DNA of 64,000 nt, taken from positions 9,920,001 to 9,984,000 of the forward strand of contig JAKZAN010000004.1 in NCBI GenBank assembly GCA_023053545.1, in the 5' to 3' direction. The notes under the pieces were generated by a model that did no database searches, was not told the origin of the DNA, and was given only the letters and a program-made list of their open reading frames with translations. Made by a program: the position numbers and the translations under genes. Below are positions 1-11,077 of the stretch, in pieces. This DNA is from Lepidurus packardi. Taxonomy: Eukaryota > Arthropoda > Branchiopoda > Notostraca > Triopsidae. The first letter of the stretch is position 1, and each line of letters begins with the position of its first letter.

Positions 1-34
1 AGATCTTTCTTGACTGACCGTCATTGGAAAGTGG

Positions 35-628
35 ATGACAGGTGATTTGCAACACCTTCCACCCACAAAAGAAATGGTGACGGCTTTCTTCTTATTGGGC
101 CGACCCGCTGTGATATACTTGGCTGTGCTCTGTTTCAACATGGTTGCGGCTTTACCCACGCAAGATCTCATCGAATATTTATCCAACCCTACACTAGTAA
201 AGAGCAATTCCACGCCAGCAGACCTGCTTCACACAGAAGTCGCAAACCATGATCTTCCCAACTCTCTGCCCAGAAGCAGCCGAGTCAAACGGGGTACTCG
301 AACTCCTCCCGCCAGATGTACCCCTGACCCCAGGTCGACCGATGTGACCCGTCGCGCACTGTGTCCCTTTGAATACTTTCGGGACTACAACGAGCTGCGT
401 ATTCCAGATGTTTTGCTCCGAGCGCGGTGCTCTTGTGAAAATTCCGCGTGTTCCCAGACTGGACACAACAGGTGCATGTCAATCCTCTCTCCCATCAAAG
501 TAGCCTACCTGGACGCCGAGAAGAAATCCGTAGTTTCCACAGAGACGATCCACATTCCCGTGGCTTGCGTCTGCGCAGCCTCCTCTCCTGGAAGAAATAT
601 GCCCGATTACAGAACTGTTGTAATATAA
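35..628 (+). CDS. IL-17-like secreted cytokine
   Basis: A single open frame of up to 197 residues. The ATG at 74 is the more likely start, because it is followed at once by a hydrophobic signal peptide ending near residue 39 of the long form. A dibasic RVKR processing site (residues 83-86) precedes a cysteine-rich C-terminal domain. That domain has the IL-17 layout: CPF near residue 110, RIPDVLLRARCSC with C132/C134, a serine-proline strand (SPI at 152-154), and a closing CVC pair (C178/C180). In the family these cysteines build a cystine-knot-like homodimer that is secreted and signals through IL-17 receptors in innate immunity. The gene lies at the window edge, so an upstream exon cannot be excluded. 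The family call rests on cysteine spacing and is fairly sure. Orthology to a particular IL-17 member is not. Confidence 0.8.
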   Translation: MTGDLQHLPPTKEMVTAFFLLGRPAVIYLAVLCFNMVAALPTQDLIEYLSNPTLVKSNSTPADLLHTEVANHDLPNSLPRSSRVKRGTRTPPARCTPDPRSTDVTRRALCPFEYFRDYNELRIPDVLLRARCSCENSACSQTGHNRCMSILSPIKVAYLDAEKKSVVSTETIHIPVACVCAASSPGRNMPDYRTVVI

Positions 629-662
629 ACCAAATGTTGCATTGCATGAAACCGGTGATAGC

Positions 663-725
663 CAGTCTGAGAGAGAAATATATGCAGAGAAATACAGTCT
701 GAGAAAGAAATACATGCAGATATTA
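663..725. repeat. Two-copy 32-bp direct repeat
   Basis: Two adjacent, nearly identical units starting with cagtctgaga lie at 663-694 and 695-725, just 3' of the IL-17-like gene. They differ by a few bases. The rest of 629-1034 holds no gene that I can see. It probably contains the 3' ends of the IL-17-like gene (+) and TAF2 (-), which converge here. Confidence 0.7.
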
Positions 726-1034
726 GCTTTGTAACTGTTGCGTTTAAACTCTTTGACGCGTAACCCTAAGTTCTTGACACAAAAGACACAAAAGACCTTG
801 TTCGAACGAAAATTAGATCGGTACGGAGCGGTTTCGTCTAGCCAGTTGCATCTTTTCCTCATCACGCAGCAAGGACCTCCGTGGCTTACATGGTAGATTC
901 TTAAAGGAGGGGTAGCGATCAGCTGTTCTGAATAATTTGCTTACTGGTACTTTTAAAAACCCGCTTTCTCATGGGGGATGTATTATTATAAGAAATGACA
1001 CGCACTAATAATAACAACAGGCATTCGGACACTT

Positions 1035-4000
1035 TTAGAAGGCAAACGACTTGTGGGCATCCGGACTGGGCGGACCCGAACTGTCTGAACTGAGTGTGTC
1101 AATATTCATCCTAGAGCCAGATGCTGACGTACTATCCTCTCGAGCCACGTCACGCAATTTCTGTTTCTTGTCTTCCCGCTCGTGACGATGGTGCTTGTGT
1201 TTGTGTTTATGTTTGTGCTTCTTCTTTTCCTTCTTTTTTCGCATCTAAAAATAGCATACCAGTTTAAAAATAGCTTACGTTTAGCTTAATTTTAGCTCGG
1301 ACCTTCTTTAGAAGTCCATCTTCGTCATTGAGTCCAGGCAAGGACTGGGAATTGTCGGATTGCATTATAGCGTCGAACGTCTCTTGCGTTGCTGTCGTTT
1401 CTGCAATCGCTGGAGGTATATCCTGTATGGAACCAATCCAAAAGCAAGACGTCAGAGAGTATGTTAAGAATTTGGTCACAAATAAATACCTTGGCTGCCA
1501 CCACTTCCACCGTCATAACACCATCCTCGTCAACAATGGAGACTTCTGGCTCTACTTTGATGTCATTGGCCATCTTTGTAAACACGTCTTCGACTGGTTC
1601 CTCTAAGGGTTGCTGCTTAATCCCCGGGGTTAAGCAAGCAGGCTTTTTGCGACCATACAATCTGAAATACAGATCCACCAGGTCGCATCTGAGCATTGCA
1701 TCATTGGCTAGTCCCACACTATGTTGATCAAAATAGGGTAAAATAAGGTCAACACTCGAAAATACGTAAAAGGACTGTTGACTACTTCATGAGTTTCCAC
1801 AAACGGTTCATGAGATCTTGTCCGTCTAAGGTGCCTTTCCCTCCTGGTTCGAAAGGCGGGATCTTGATCAGCGAACGGACCAACACGTGGCGTACCTGAG
1901 GCTCAGGGTCATTCTCTACCATGTTCATAAGGAATTCTAGGTCCTCCTGACGTCTGTCAACTTTGACGATCTCTACGAGCGTCTCTAGAGCGGCCAATCT
2001 CACATCTATTTACCAAGTTTTAGCCTTTACGCCAAAAAGATATACGCATACGACCATACGCAATCATACGCATACGACCTACCGATAAATTGGCCGACTT
2101 CCGCGTAACCTTTAAACAAGTCAGCTTTACTTGGCAAGTGACCAAATTGCTGCAACTTTCGTATCGTATGCAGGCAAGCTATGGTTACTGCGAATTTGTA
2201 ACACGGCAGTAGCTTTTCTAGATTCAAGGCCCGAGAAATTTCTTCCAGGATGGAGCGAGTATCCGCAGATAATGATTCTGGGGTCACATTCATCCTAGCG
2301 TCAGAAAACAACCAAATTAGCGTCATATTCAAGCCAATAAAGCTTTTTGGACTTGTGATGGGTTTATAAAATAAGAATAAGGGAATGTAAGAAAGAATAT
2401 TAATAAAAGTCGCGTTGGTTTTGGAACTTCGACTCAAACTTCGACTAGCCAAACTTCCTTGACTTACGCTTATAAGCGTTCGTTTTAGCCTAAACTATGA
2501 AAATTTAAGGAAGTCGACTTGGAAAGTCTTGAGCCCAAAACGAACGCTTATAAGCAAAAGTGTACAATTTGCTCCACCCATAAAAAATAAACAAACATAA
2601 CATAAATAAACAAAATAAATATAAACATAAATAATAAACAATAAATACAAATAAACAATACAAATAAATAAATAAATACAAATAAACAATAAATAATAAA
2701 CAATAATAAACATAAATAAACAAACATAAAAATAAACAAGCGCATATTCGAATTGTTAGATATCGACAAAGGAGATACTCAAACAAGAGGCGTGGTTAAG
2801 TTTAAGTCTAGGCACAAGAGTACTCGCTAGATTTGACTGACTTGGAACCAAAACTAAAAGTCGACTTTCAAACTCTAAGTCGGCTAGCTATAAAGAAAAC
2901 GCTTATAAGCCCGAAGTCTACGGAAGTCGATGTATCTCGAAAGCCTAGACGCAAAAAGTCTTGGGTAAACTTTGAAGTCGGCTTAAACTTTCGTCCAAAC
3001 GAACGCGGCTAAAGAATTCGACAACAGGCGCAGAACTACGTCGGTAAGAAAAAAAAATAATTAACTTCCATTCTTACCCTTGACGAGCGAGTACAGTGAC
3101 AACTGGAGTGACCGTATTGCCCAAAGCTTCGATCAAAGAAGCTCGATAGTTGTTATCCGAGAATCCGTTCTTGCTATTGTCGTTGTACTTGAAGAGGTCA
3201 ATCAGAAACTTGAGTACGTCTTGCGGACACACGCCCAATGCCGTACGGAGTCCAGCCATAGCCACTGGAATGCTCTGGGTGACAACAAAGCAATGAAAGT
3301 AAGAAAGAATTAGATTCAAATGGATCCAGAATGTTCCTAGATGTTACTTTTTGCAGAAAGTAATGCTGAAAATTAGAGAAATTGTTCTGGCGGACGATAT
3401 GGGGACAGGAAAAGGAGCCAAAGAGTTTGCGAAAGATCTGCAACATAGCCGGTGGTCCGTTCCAGCCTGCAACCATGGCGTTGGCGACCTACATTTCGGT
3501 AATAAACGTTGATTATGATGAAGGAGCAATGAACAGGAGAAGGGTTTTCACCTTGGTGAGACAGAAGGAAGCTTCGCAGCGCACTCTGTAGAAACACTGC
3601 TCGTTCTCAATTATATCTGTGAGCGCTAAGCGGGTGGCCGAGGTGGGAAAACGCTCTAACGCTTTAATCGCTTCCATTTGGGCTGTCACGTCTCGCTCAT
3701 GTCGAAGCTGGTATTGCCACTGGTAATCTGGCTGGGCAATTTCACAGGCTCTGATGAGGGTCATATCTGGATCGAGTCGGATCCACAAAACCGGTGAGTC
3801 CGCGCTATCAGAAGGAAAAGAATAAAAGATTCAAGAGTTAGAACAAGTTTAAACTACGTCAAGTCAAGTTAATTCAATGGAAATATGTTTTACTCCATAG
3901 TAGACAAATCCATGTCAACTTCTTCGCCTGTGCATAGCGGGATTTTCTTCTTCTTGTTTCGACGTGACTTGGAGTGACAGGTAAGGTCAGCTTTCGCAGG

Positions 4001-6455
4001 ATTGCTCTCGATCTGCAGCGTGTGACGAAACGTTCCGTCTAACTCTTGTAACGCTACTACCAAAGGCCCCATATACCGGCGTAGCCCACGACCGCACTGC
4101 CCGTTACTGGAGACGGCTTCCTGTCGAATTTCCAGCTCTACCGTGTTTCTATATTTAAAAAAAAGTAAAAATCTTTAGCCAAAGCAAACCTCCGTAGAGA
4201 ACATTATTAACCTTCCATGTTTTAAAATTGTTCTCCTTTTTTTTAATTTCTCAATTTCGAATTTTTCTTCATTTTGCAGAACTAATACCTTTTCCGGTTG
4301 AAAATGAAGCTGAGATGGAAGCGAACATGTCCGCTTTGATGTACCCATTGATCTATAAAGACAGACATATCTTTGCCCGTGACGGTAAAGATGGCTTTCG
4401 TGAAAGTTGACGTGGAGACGAGCATGTGTCCCCATTGATGAGCTCCGGCTTTTTGCTGCGATGCAGCTTGCGCAAGTGCCAGTTGTTTGTTAAAAACCTG
4501 TCAAGATAAGACTCACTTAGTTCGTTTGGTCACGTCAGAGCGTTCTGGTTGACGTACTTGGATCAATAATTGCTGGCCAATACGCATTTCCAACATACGA
4601 ACAACCAGGTGCGCTTTTTTCTCCAGAATTCGCAAATAGTGTGGAGAAGCCGTGTGGGCAGAATCCAAACTGAAAGGAAAAGGGTTTTTCTTGTCTGCCC
4701 CGCGATGGGGAGGGTTATTGGGTTGGTTGTTGTGAGTCGAGCCAGGAAAAATTGTGGGAGAAGGCGATTGACTGCTGTCCAGGATTATACCACCCATTTC
4801 TTCTTCGTACTTGACGACTTCTTGTAGTTCCTAAACGAATATGTTATTAAAAACAGGCGTTTATTTCTCAAGCGAGATTACTTGATGGATGTAGATCCTG
4901 TACTCGTTATTACCAAAACTCTTCTTTGCGTACAGGCCAGCTAAATAGGTGGAAATGCCTTTTGTTAGCCAGGCGTCGCTCCAGCCTTGCCGGCTAATAA
5001 AACATGTAAAGAATTGCTGCGCAACAGCCAGGCTTAGAGTTTTCCGAGTTTCATAGATTTGCTCGATCATACTGGTGGTATGCAGCAGGTTAACACTATC
5101 AGAAAGAGTAAGAGTGAGGTTTTGTTGCTGAAATTAAGTGGTTTTCAAATACCTTAGAATGGACAAGGTGGAAAAGGAAGTGACGTCTCGGAACACCTGA
5201 TCGACGTATACTTGTTTGTAACTGGGGTATGGATACCGTGCTCCCAGTAACTCTTCAAAGTATTCAAAGATTTCATGAACGTAACGAGCAGTCGATCGCA
5301 GTAAGGGCATCAGTCCAGGGAGGCAAAAGTGTGTCACCTCGTTCATGTAGGGATCAACTAAGACTTCAAAAGGTCTGGAAAAAGATTTATTTTGTGTTTT
5401 TGTTTACTTCAGTTACACAGTTTCCTTACCCAACAGTTAATCCGATATTGGGAGCACAAGTTGGAAGGGGCAGCACGTAATGGTACGTTTTTCTTCTCAT
5501 GTCAGGGGTAAGAACTACTTCTACAAGGTCTCCACCACAAACTGCAGTCATACATTCGTCAACTGTGAATTCCAGCTTCCACGTGCAAACCTAAAAGCAA
5601 ACCAAGACATAATTGACAAGATGTTTGGTTAGATTATGGTGTGCTAACCTCGGAGTATGAATCGATGCAAGGAAACCACAAGCGAGAGGAATTTTCGTAC
5701 CCGCAACTGTACAAATGAGCACCACGCTGAGGATGATTAAAAAAAAGAGTAAAAGTATTGATTCTATTATCTTTCTTTCTGAATTGAGTATGAATTACTT
5801 CAGCTAGTGATCCTTCGCCCGGTGGCACAACAAAATGCAAGCCACTAGAAGGTTGTTCTAATGAGAACTCGATGCCAATTCGCAAAGGTCTTCCTTCGAT
5901 TACCATGTGAAGCGCTTCAGGGGGGATTCTTATCATCAGTTCACCAGTATTAAGATCTGGGTCTACAGCAGCAACTGCTTTCTGATGAGCAGTGTAAAAA
6001 CTGTCCAAACTCCGTCTGTAATTAGAGAATTCGTACAGCTTCCGGCTAAAAAAGAAAACTATGAATAATGAAATATACTCATCGGGATCTTGAACGATTT
6101 CCACAGTAGGATCGCAATATTGAAAGGGAAGATCCATGCTGTCGTTTATAGTAACTTTGTAGATCTTACATTGCTTCGCGTTAACAAACACATTCCGGAA
6201 AATCTTGTTGGGCAGTAAAGTTAGCTCTACAAAACCCTATATGAATGGAAAGAAAAATTTATATGGAGTTGTGAACTGCGTGAATGAGTCGGATTCAACT
6301 TACGATTATGCATTGGGTCTGGAAATTGATCCCCGTAAGACTGACCAATTGGTGTGCTAGAAAATATTGAAGGATATTATTATTGAAATTGAAGCAACAT
6401 GAAAAATATTCTTACATAACTTATATGGTCTCGGCGTTGGACCGGAATTTTCCAT
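1035..6455 (-). CDS. TAF2: TFIID subunit TAF2 (19 exons)
   Basis: TAF2 is the large TFIID subunit that helps recognise initiator DNA. It has an M1-aminopeptidase-like fold that lacks catalytic zinc ligands. Exons, written 5' to 3' on the minus strand: 6455-6416, 6356-6304, 6236-6079, 6045-5800, 5726-5649, 5590-5430, 5374-5153, 5095-4882, 4830-4558, 4497-4289, 4148-3894, 3804-3552, 3488-3348, 3274-3078, 2294-2083, 2005-1786, 1718-1490, 1422-1279, 1244-1035. The joined frame gives about 1,171 residues, against about 1,200 in human. Family landmarks include RPYKLSHQLV near the N-terminus, [26 protein letters not shown] and [15 protein letters not shown]. The C-terminus is a Lys/His-rich tail of repeated HK, as in vertebrate TAF2. 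Introns are mostly 50-100 bp. The exception is the 783-bp intron at 2295-3077, which holds repeats. My base count in exon 6045-5800 may be off by one. Confidence 0.95.
2468..2555. repeat. Inverted repeat in long TAF2 intron
   Basis: Two perfect 19-bp inverted arms lie at 2468-2486 and 2537-2555, with the core gcttataagcgttcg, around a 50-bp loop. The core gcttataagc recurs at 2901-2910. The same intron also holds many short aagtcgactt-like palindromes. It looks like a degraded foldback or MITE-like element. No target-site duplication was identified. Confidence 0.75.
2580..2745. repeat. AATAAACA low-complexity tract
   Basis: About 165 bp of imperfect (A/T)AAATAAACA repeats within the same TAF2 intron. 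The hydrophobic open frames that cross it on the minus strand are artefacts of this composition. Confidence 0.85.
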
Positions 6456-6612
6456 TCTTAAACGCTTGTTTTGTTTGTAAACGTGATTTACATTATTTTT
6501 CCTTTTAGCTACTTCGTTGGTTTCCAGATGGCCTGTTTGAATGTCTAGTAAGTCAAGATCACCGCTTGGCGTAGGGACGGGATAGAGTAAAAACCTGATG
6601 CAAAGCGACCGT

Positions 6613-6816
6613 GTCAGAGACGACCGTGCATCTAACGACCGGCTACTGGAGTTCAGGGCGTGTCAAAATGACCTTAAGTGCTGTGATTGGTTAAACTTTG
6701 ACCGTAATTGAGTTATTTTGTTACAAAATGAATTTTTGTTAGGTTAGGTTGTTCAGGTCCTATTGACGCTCCCTGAACTCTAGTAGCTGGTCGTTAGATG
6801 CACGGTCGTCTCTGAC
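6613..6816. mobile_element. MITE-like element with 46-bp terminal inverted repeats
   Basis: The left arm (6613-6658, starting gtcagagacgaccgtg) and right arm (6771-6816) are reverse complements over 46 bp with two mismatches. Together they enclose about 112 bp of AT-rich sequence with no coding potential. Similarity continues weakly a few bases inward and outward. The element sits between the divergently transcribed TAF2 and EXOSC6 genes, inside what must be their shared upstream region. No clear target-site duplication was found, so the superfamily is unassigned. The flanks (about 6605 and 6835-6860) repeat the motif ggtcgttt/gaccg, which may be older copies or part of a larger element. Confidence 0.8.
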
Positions 6817-7225
6817 AATGTCCGTTGCTGTCCACGGTCGTTTTGTATCCGGTCGTTTTGATCTCAACCCGTTTGGACAACTACAAACTTTCTTGCGCTC
6901 TGTCGGCAGTTCACTATCGAATTCATCCCACACTTTTTTGTTTACTTGCTTTCTTTTGGCGGTTCCAGCGTGTTCACATTCTATTACTCGTCAAAACCAA
7001 CATAAGTCAATATATATATAAAAAAATATCCAGAAAGATATCATCTAATGACTTTAAGATTAAGGTAATCAAAACTCGAACCCACAGGCAATAAGAAAAA
7101 ATCCATGCTTCAGCGGCGGACTCGACAAGATCGGTTTCATTCTTCTCCATAAATACTTTTAAAGCTTCAGGTAATACTACAGTCAGTAATTTGACATGTA
7201 ATAAGAACGTATGTATATTTTATAG

Positions 7226-8025
7226 ATATGAAGACGGGAGTTCTTCATCATGTGCAGGGCTCAGCCTACGTTGAAAGAGATGGTTGCAAAGTTTTGTCTT
7301 GGGTCATTGGTCCACGTGAAATACCAAAGAAAACCGGCTTCTCTCTTCGGGGCGTTTTGGTGTGTAATGTCAAATTTGCGCCCATGTCTTTTGAGCAGTA
7401 TCCGTCTTTGTCTACAGATAAAGAAGAAGCTGAATATGGTGTTATGATCACAGAAGCTCTAGACGCCGCAGTTTGCTTGGTTGGTACAAAAATCGTCTTA
7501 AAGGACCCGCCATAAAAACTCCTTTTTTAGGATAGATTACCTAAATCTCAGGTCGATGTCTGCATATTGGTACTCGAGCATTCTCCCGCAGCACTAGCAA
7601 ATGCTTTGACGTGTGCCAGTATGGCAGTTGTGGACGCCAATATTCCAATGTATGATATCATTGTCGGAGCCAGTTTGGTAAGCCGGGAAACTTATTTGGC
7701 TTTTGGAACGAAAAGAGAAATTGTTTCATGGCCTTGATCCATCAAAATTTTGTCTTTAATTTGAAAAATCAATTTATTCATATTTCAGGAAGAACGCAAT
7801 GCTTCGCTTGATGTTTCCAAACCTACACAAACAGACTACGTGAGCGCAATAGCTACACTTGGTTACATGCCTTCGTTGCAGCAAGTGTGTGCGTTCTTGC
7901 ATGAAGGCTTAAAAACGGATGAAAATCTACCGAATACCGTGGATGACCTGGTTCAGCAGTCGTCCAGCTTGTATAGCATCGTTAAACAGCATTTGTTATC
8001 CGACGTGTTGAAAACCACAAACTGA
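7226..8025 (+). CDS. EXOSC6: Exosome complex subunit MTR3 (EXOSC6), first exon unresolved
   Basis: An RNase PH-fold subunit of the catalytically inactive ring of the RNA exosome (3'-5' RNA processing and decay). Recognised exons are 7226-7479, 7531-7677 and 7789-8025. The protein runs from KTGVLHHVQGSAYVE, which matches the family's first beta strands. It continues through RLPKSQVDVCILVLEH and IPMYDIIVGASL to a C-terminal helix ending DVLKTTN. The exon at 7226 begins with two bases of a split codon, so at least one 5' exon lies upstream. A possible coding stretch ends at about 7168 (…AAATGCTTCAG then gt), but I could not fix the initiator. The gene diverges from TAF2, with the 6613-6816 element between them. 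Confidence 0.85.
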
Positions 8026-8057
8026 ATTGCTGCTCTATTGTGTGCCCTTTGTTATGA

Positions 8058-8063
8058 AATAAA
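8058..8063 (+). terminator. Polyadenylation signal AATAAA of EXOSC6
   Basis: A canonical hexamer 33 bp after the EXOSC6 stop codon. Confidence 0.75.
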
Positions 8064-8406
8064 TACAGATGCGTAAAAATTAAGGAATTGTTTAAATATA
8101 TGCGAAAACTGCGACTTTAGTCTTACTTGCAGATTGATTTACTTTATCAAGTAGTATAAAAGCAATATTAGCTTTAGCGTTGATCTCGTTTAGAATAAGA
8201 GGTTTACTTTACAAAACGTTTGAATTTTGCCACTTTCGATGTTGCTAACTTTATTCACAAGATGGAATAGCACTGCTTTAAAAGTAGTTAGCGGATTTGA
8301 ACCTAGAAGGCTAGAAATACTCTGGCCAGAAATTGTTGTCCTTGTCTGGTTTATTTATGTAGGTTTAATTAATTACTGTAGTATAATCCGATCGGATTTC
8401 AGTGAA

Positions 8407-9393
8407 ATGGACGTATTAGAAAGCAGAGTAGCCTCTCTAGAAGCCAAACTAGGAGCAACCGTTTCAGGAAAGGAAACTGACAAGGTACGGTACCTTTACT
8501 CCTGTATCGTTGTATGTTATTGTTATCAAAATTGTGATTGGCAATTAAGGAGCTCGTTAATTATTCGGTTAAATTCATTAATAATTCACTTATTCTATTG
8601 AAATAATGTAATGCTAATTGAATAATTAATTGTGACATTCTCATCTCGTAATCCTACCGTCAGCGTCTTATTAATTCCCTGCTAGTTATTTTCATTCTTT
8701 CCTCTCGCCCAAGAATGGACATAATTTTAAGGTCATAAAGAATTCTGGTTCCTTTTTGTAGGTCGTCGATCCCCTTTTGCTTTTGTCGAGCAAGCTTGGA
8801 GTTTTGTCTCTCCATAAAGAGAAATTAGCGATATTGTTAAAAAGAGGTAAGATGGGCTTATGATACCATTCTGATAATGCGATAACTTGATGCATTATTG
8901 TAAATGCGTTTGGATATTCTCAGTTGATGAACTAGAGAAGTATACGGATCCATTTTACCTGGAAGAGAGGAGCAATGTTGAAAGCACAGCCAAGTTATGC
9001 TACGTAGCTAGCATGGCGAAAAGAGCAGAAGACTTTTGCAATCTGATTGACGAAACGGACGTGAATAACGTCGATGTTATGGGGCGACGCTTTTTAAGTC
9101 TGTTACTAACGTATTAATATTTTGTTTAAAAATATAAGCATAATTTTGGCTAGGTTCGTCGCTGGCTTGTGACGTGAACGAACTTTCCAAGCGAGTCACA
9201 AATACAAAAGTAACAGCCAAGGAGCAAACTCCGTCCACATCGTCCCTACTAGAGTCATATTCGAATATGGTATTACAATGAACCTTTATCAAACAGTTAT
9301 TAATTACGTTGTCTCTTTTAGGTATCTACCTTGAATACCATACTGACGACATGGGACCGGAAGCTGTTGGCTTTGGAAAGCTTGGTAGAATAG
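8407..9393 (+). CDS. DCTN3: Dynactin subunit 3 (p24), 5 exons
   Basis: The p24 subunit of the dynactin shoulder, the dynein cofactor for retrograde transport. Exons are 8407-8484, 8762-8846, 8924-9097, 9154-9269 and 9322-9393, giving about 174 residues (human 186). The protein is an alpha-helical coiled coil. It starts with a leucine-rich helix (MDVLESRVASLEAKLG), has VDELEKYTDPFYLEER in the middle, and ends with TTWDRKLLALESLVE. The donor at 9097 (AA|gtctg) is weak and is the least certain junction. An AATAAA at 9598-9603 is a likely polyadenylation site. The gene converges with KDSR, whose stop lies 243 bp downstream. Confidence 0.8.
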
Positions 9394-9635
9394 GTTTTTT
9401 GCTGTTATGAATGCTTTCTTTTGTATATGCTCTTCTCTTGTCGCTTTTTTTGCTAAAAATCTAAATTACGCACTCTTATACGATAAGCGTTATTGTTTAA
9501 AAGTGGTACATTCTAAATTAACTTGACTATAAACAGTTTTGAATAGACCATTGTATTCTCACGCCCTGACTCAATTTTCCAACACCACAATAGATAAAAT
9601 AAATTTTTTAGCATATAAATGCTACTGAGAGATTT

Positions 9636-11077
9636 TTATTTGCGCGGTTTTTCCTGGCATTTTCGTACGATATAACCGAAATACCAACCGTAGACTAGAG
9701 CTATTAATCGCAGAAATCCTAGGAAAAACACCTGCAATATACAAAATTTATCAGTAATCACGCCTTCAAAGCCTCCAACGTGCAGTGATTCACAAACAGA
9801 TAAGAATCGATTCAAAGATTCGATTATCAAAATCTTACCTCGATTGCTACATCAATAAAGGACGCTGCTGGGCTCATACCAGCACAAAGGTGTGTAAGGA
9901 AGAAACCATCCAGCCCGACAGAGCTCATAAACCGTCCTTCCTAAAATCCATTGTGAATATACTAGTTCCTGACTACGGAAGAGATTAGCCAAGTTCTAGA
10001 TCCTACCAAAGTGTCATTGATGATTGAACTGGCAACAGCTTTGGCAGAAAACAAGCCAGCAACTTTGGATATTTCTTTGGTTTCTTGGGGCTTCTTGATT
10101 TCTTCTTCAGCAAAGCCAGGCGTATCGGTGTCTGGCGGAAAAGACACTGTTACGCTTATATCAAATGGCTTCACCTATAAACAGGGAACATAAGAAATTT
10201 GACCAAAAAAACGAAGGGTAGAATTGTCTTACTTCCATGAGTAAGGCTTCTGCTAGACCTTTTAAGGCAAATTTAGTAGGTGAATACGCTGAAAAGCCGT
10301 ATACACCAACTAAACCTGCTTGTGATGACACGAATACTATTTTCCCTCCTCGAGCATTCTTCATGCTCTTAATCGCGGCTTTGGTGGTTTGAACAGCTCC
10401 CAGATAGTTGACGTTCATCAAATACTGCACAGAAAACCGAGAATGAAATGGCGAGGAAAATAAGTCACAGATCGATCAAACCTTGAAGTCATCGATAGGC
10501 AGTTCGTCGAACCGTCCTGGTATGGACGTACCGGCGCAATTGACTAGCATATGTACCGGGCCTAAGAGATCTTGAGCTTGAGAAACGACATCCTCCACTT
10601 TATCGTACGATCCACTCACATCAACTGCACAAAATATACGCACGGATTTTTAATAGACATTTGCTGCAATCCTTTTAATGTAAATGCATACCTGGAAAGG
10701 CCAAAATCTGTTGACTTTTAACATTTCTTATCAAGGGTCTGAGCTCTTCAACGGTTTGGTCCAATTTCGATTTGGTACGAGCCAAGAGTGAGACATTTGC
10801 ACCGAGTTTGATGGCTTCCTTTGCTAATTCTTTACCAATACCACTCGAACCCCCGGTGATCTAAACAGATGGAGAGAAATAAGAACTTACTAGTTCTTTC
10901 GATAAGCCTGGCAAATTGACCACGCAAAATTGAGTTAATCGCATTCTAGATTACCAGAACGTGCTTTCCAACCAAGGACTTGGGCGCAGAACCGCGAGAA
11001 ATGTAATATAGGAGCATTAAGCAGCCTAATAATGGAAGCAGTAACCAGTTAGACGTACAGCAGTCCAAAATAGCCAT
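9636..11077 (-). CDS. KDSR: 3-ketodihydrosphingosine reductase (7 exons)
   Basis: KDSR is an ER-membrane short-chain dehydrogenase. It reduces 3-ketosphinganine with NADPH in the second step of sphingolipid synthesis. Exons (minus) are 11077-10955, 10860-10692, 10624-10482, 10424-10233, 10174-10007, 9940-9839 and 9731-9636. They give 330 residues (human 332). Visible features are an N-terminal membrane anchor (LLLPLLGCLMLLYY), the cofactor motif TGGSSGIG, NCAG, and the catalytic YSPTK (YxxxK) after a serine pair (VSSQ). PPDTDTPGFAEEE is typical of KDSR, and a C-terminal hydrophobic segment follows. The stop codon lies inside an AATAAA hexamer (9635-9640), so the 3' UTR may be very short. All junctions keep frame. 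Confidence 0.95.

Noticed and set aside
2495..2786. Hydrophobic minus-strand open frames up to 93 residues
   Set aside because: They translate the AATAAACA low-complexity tract inside a TAF2 intron, and the Tyr/Leu/Ile composition simply mirrors the repeat.
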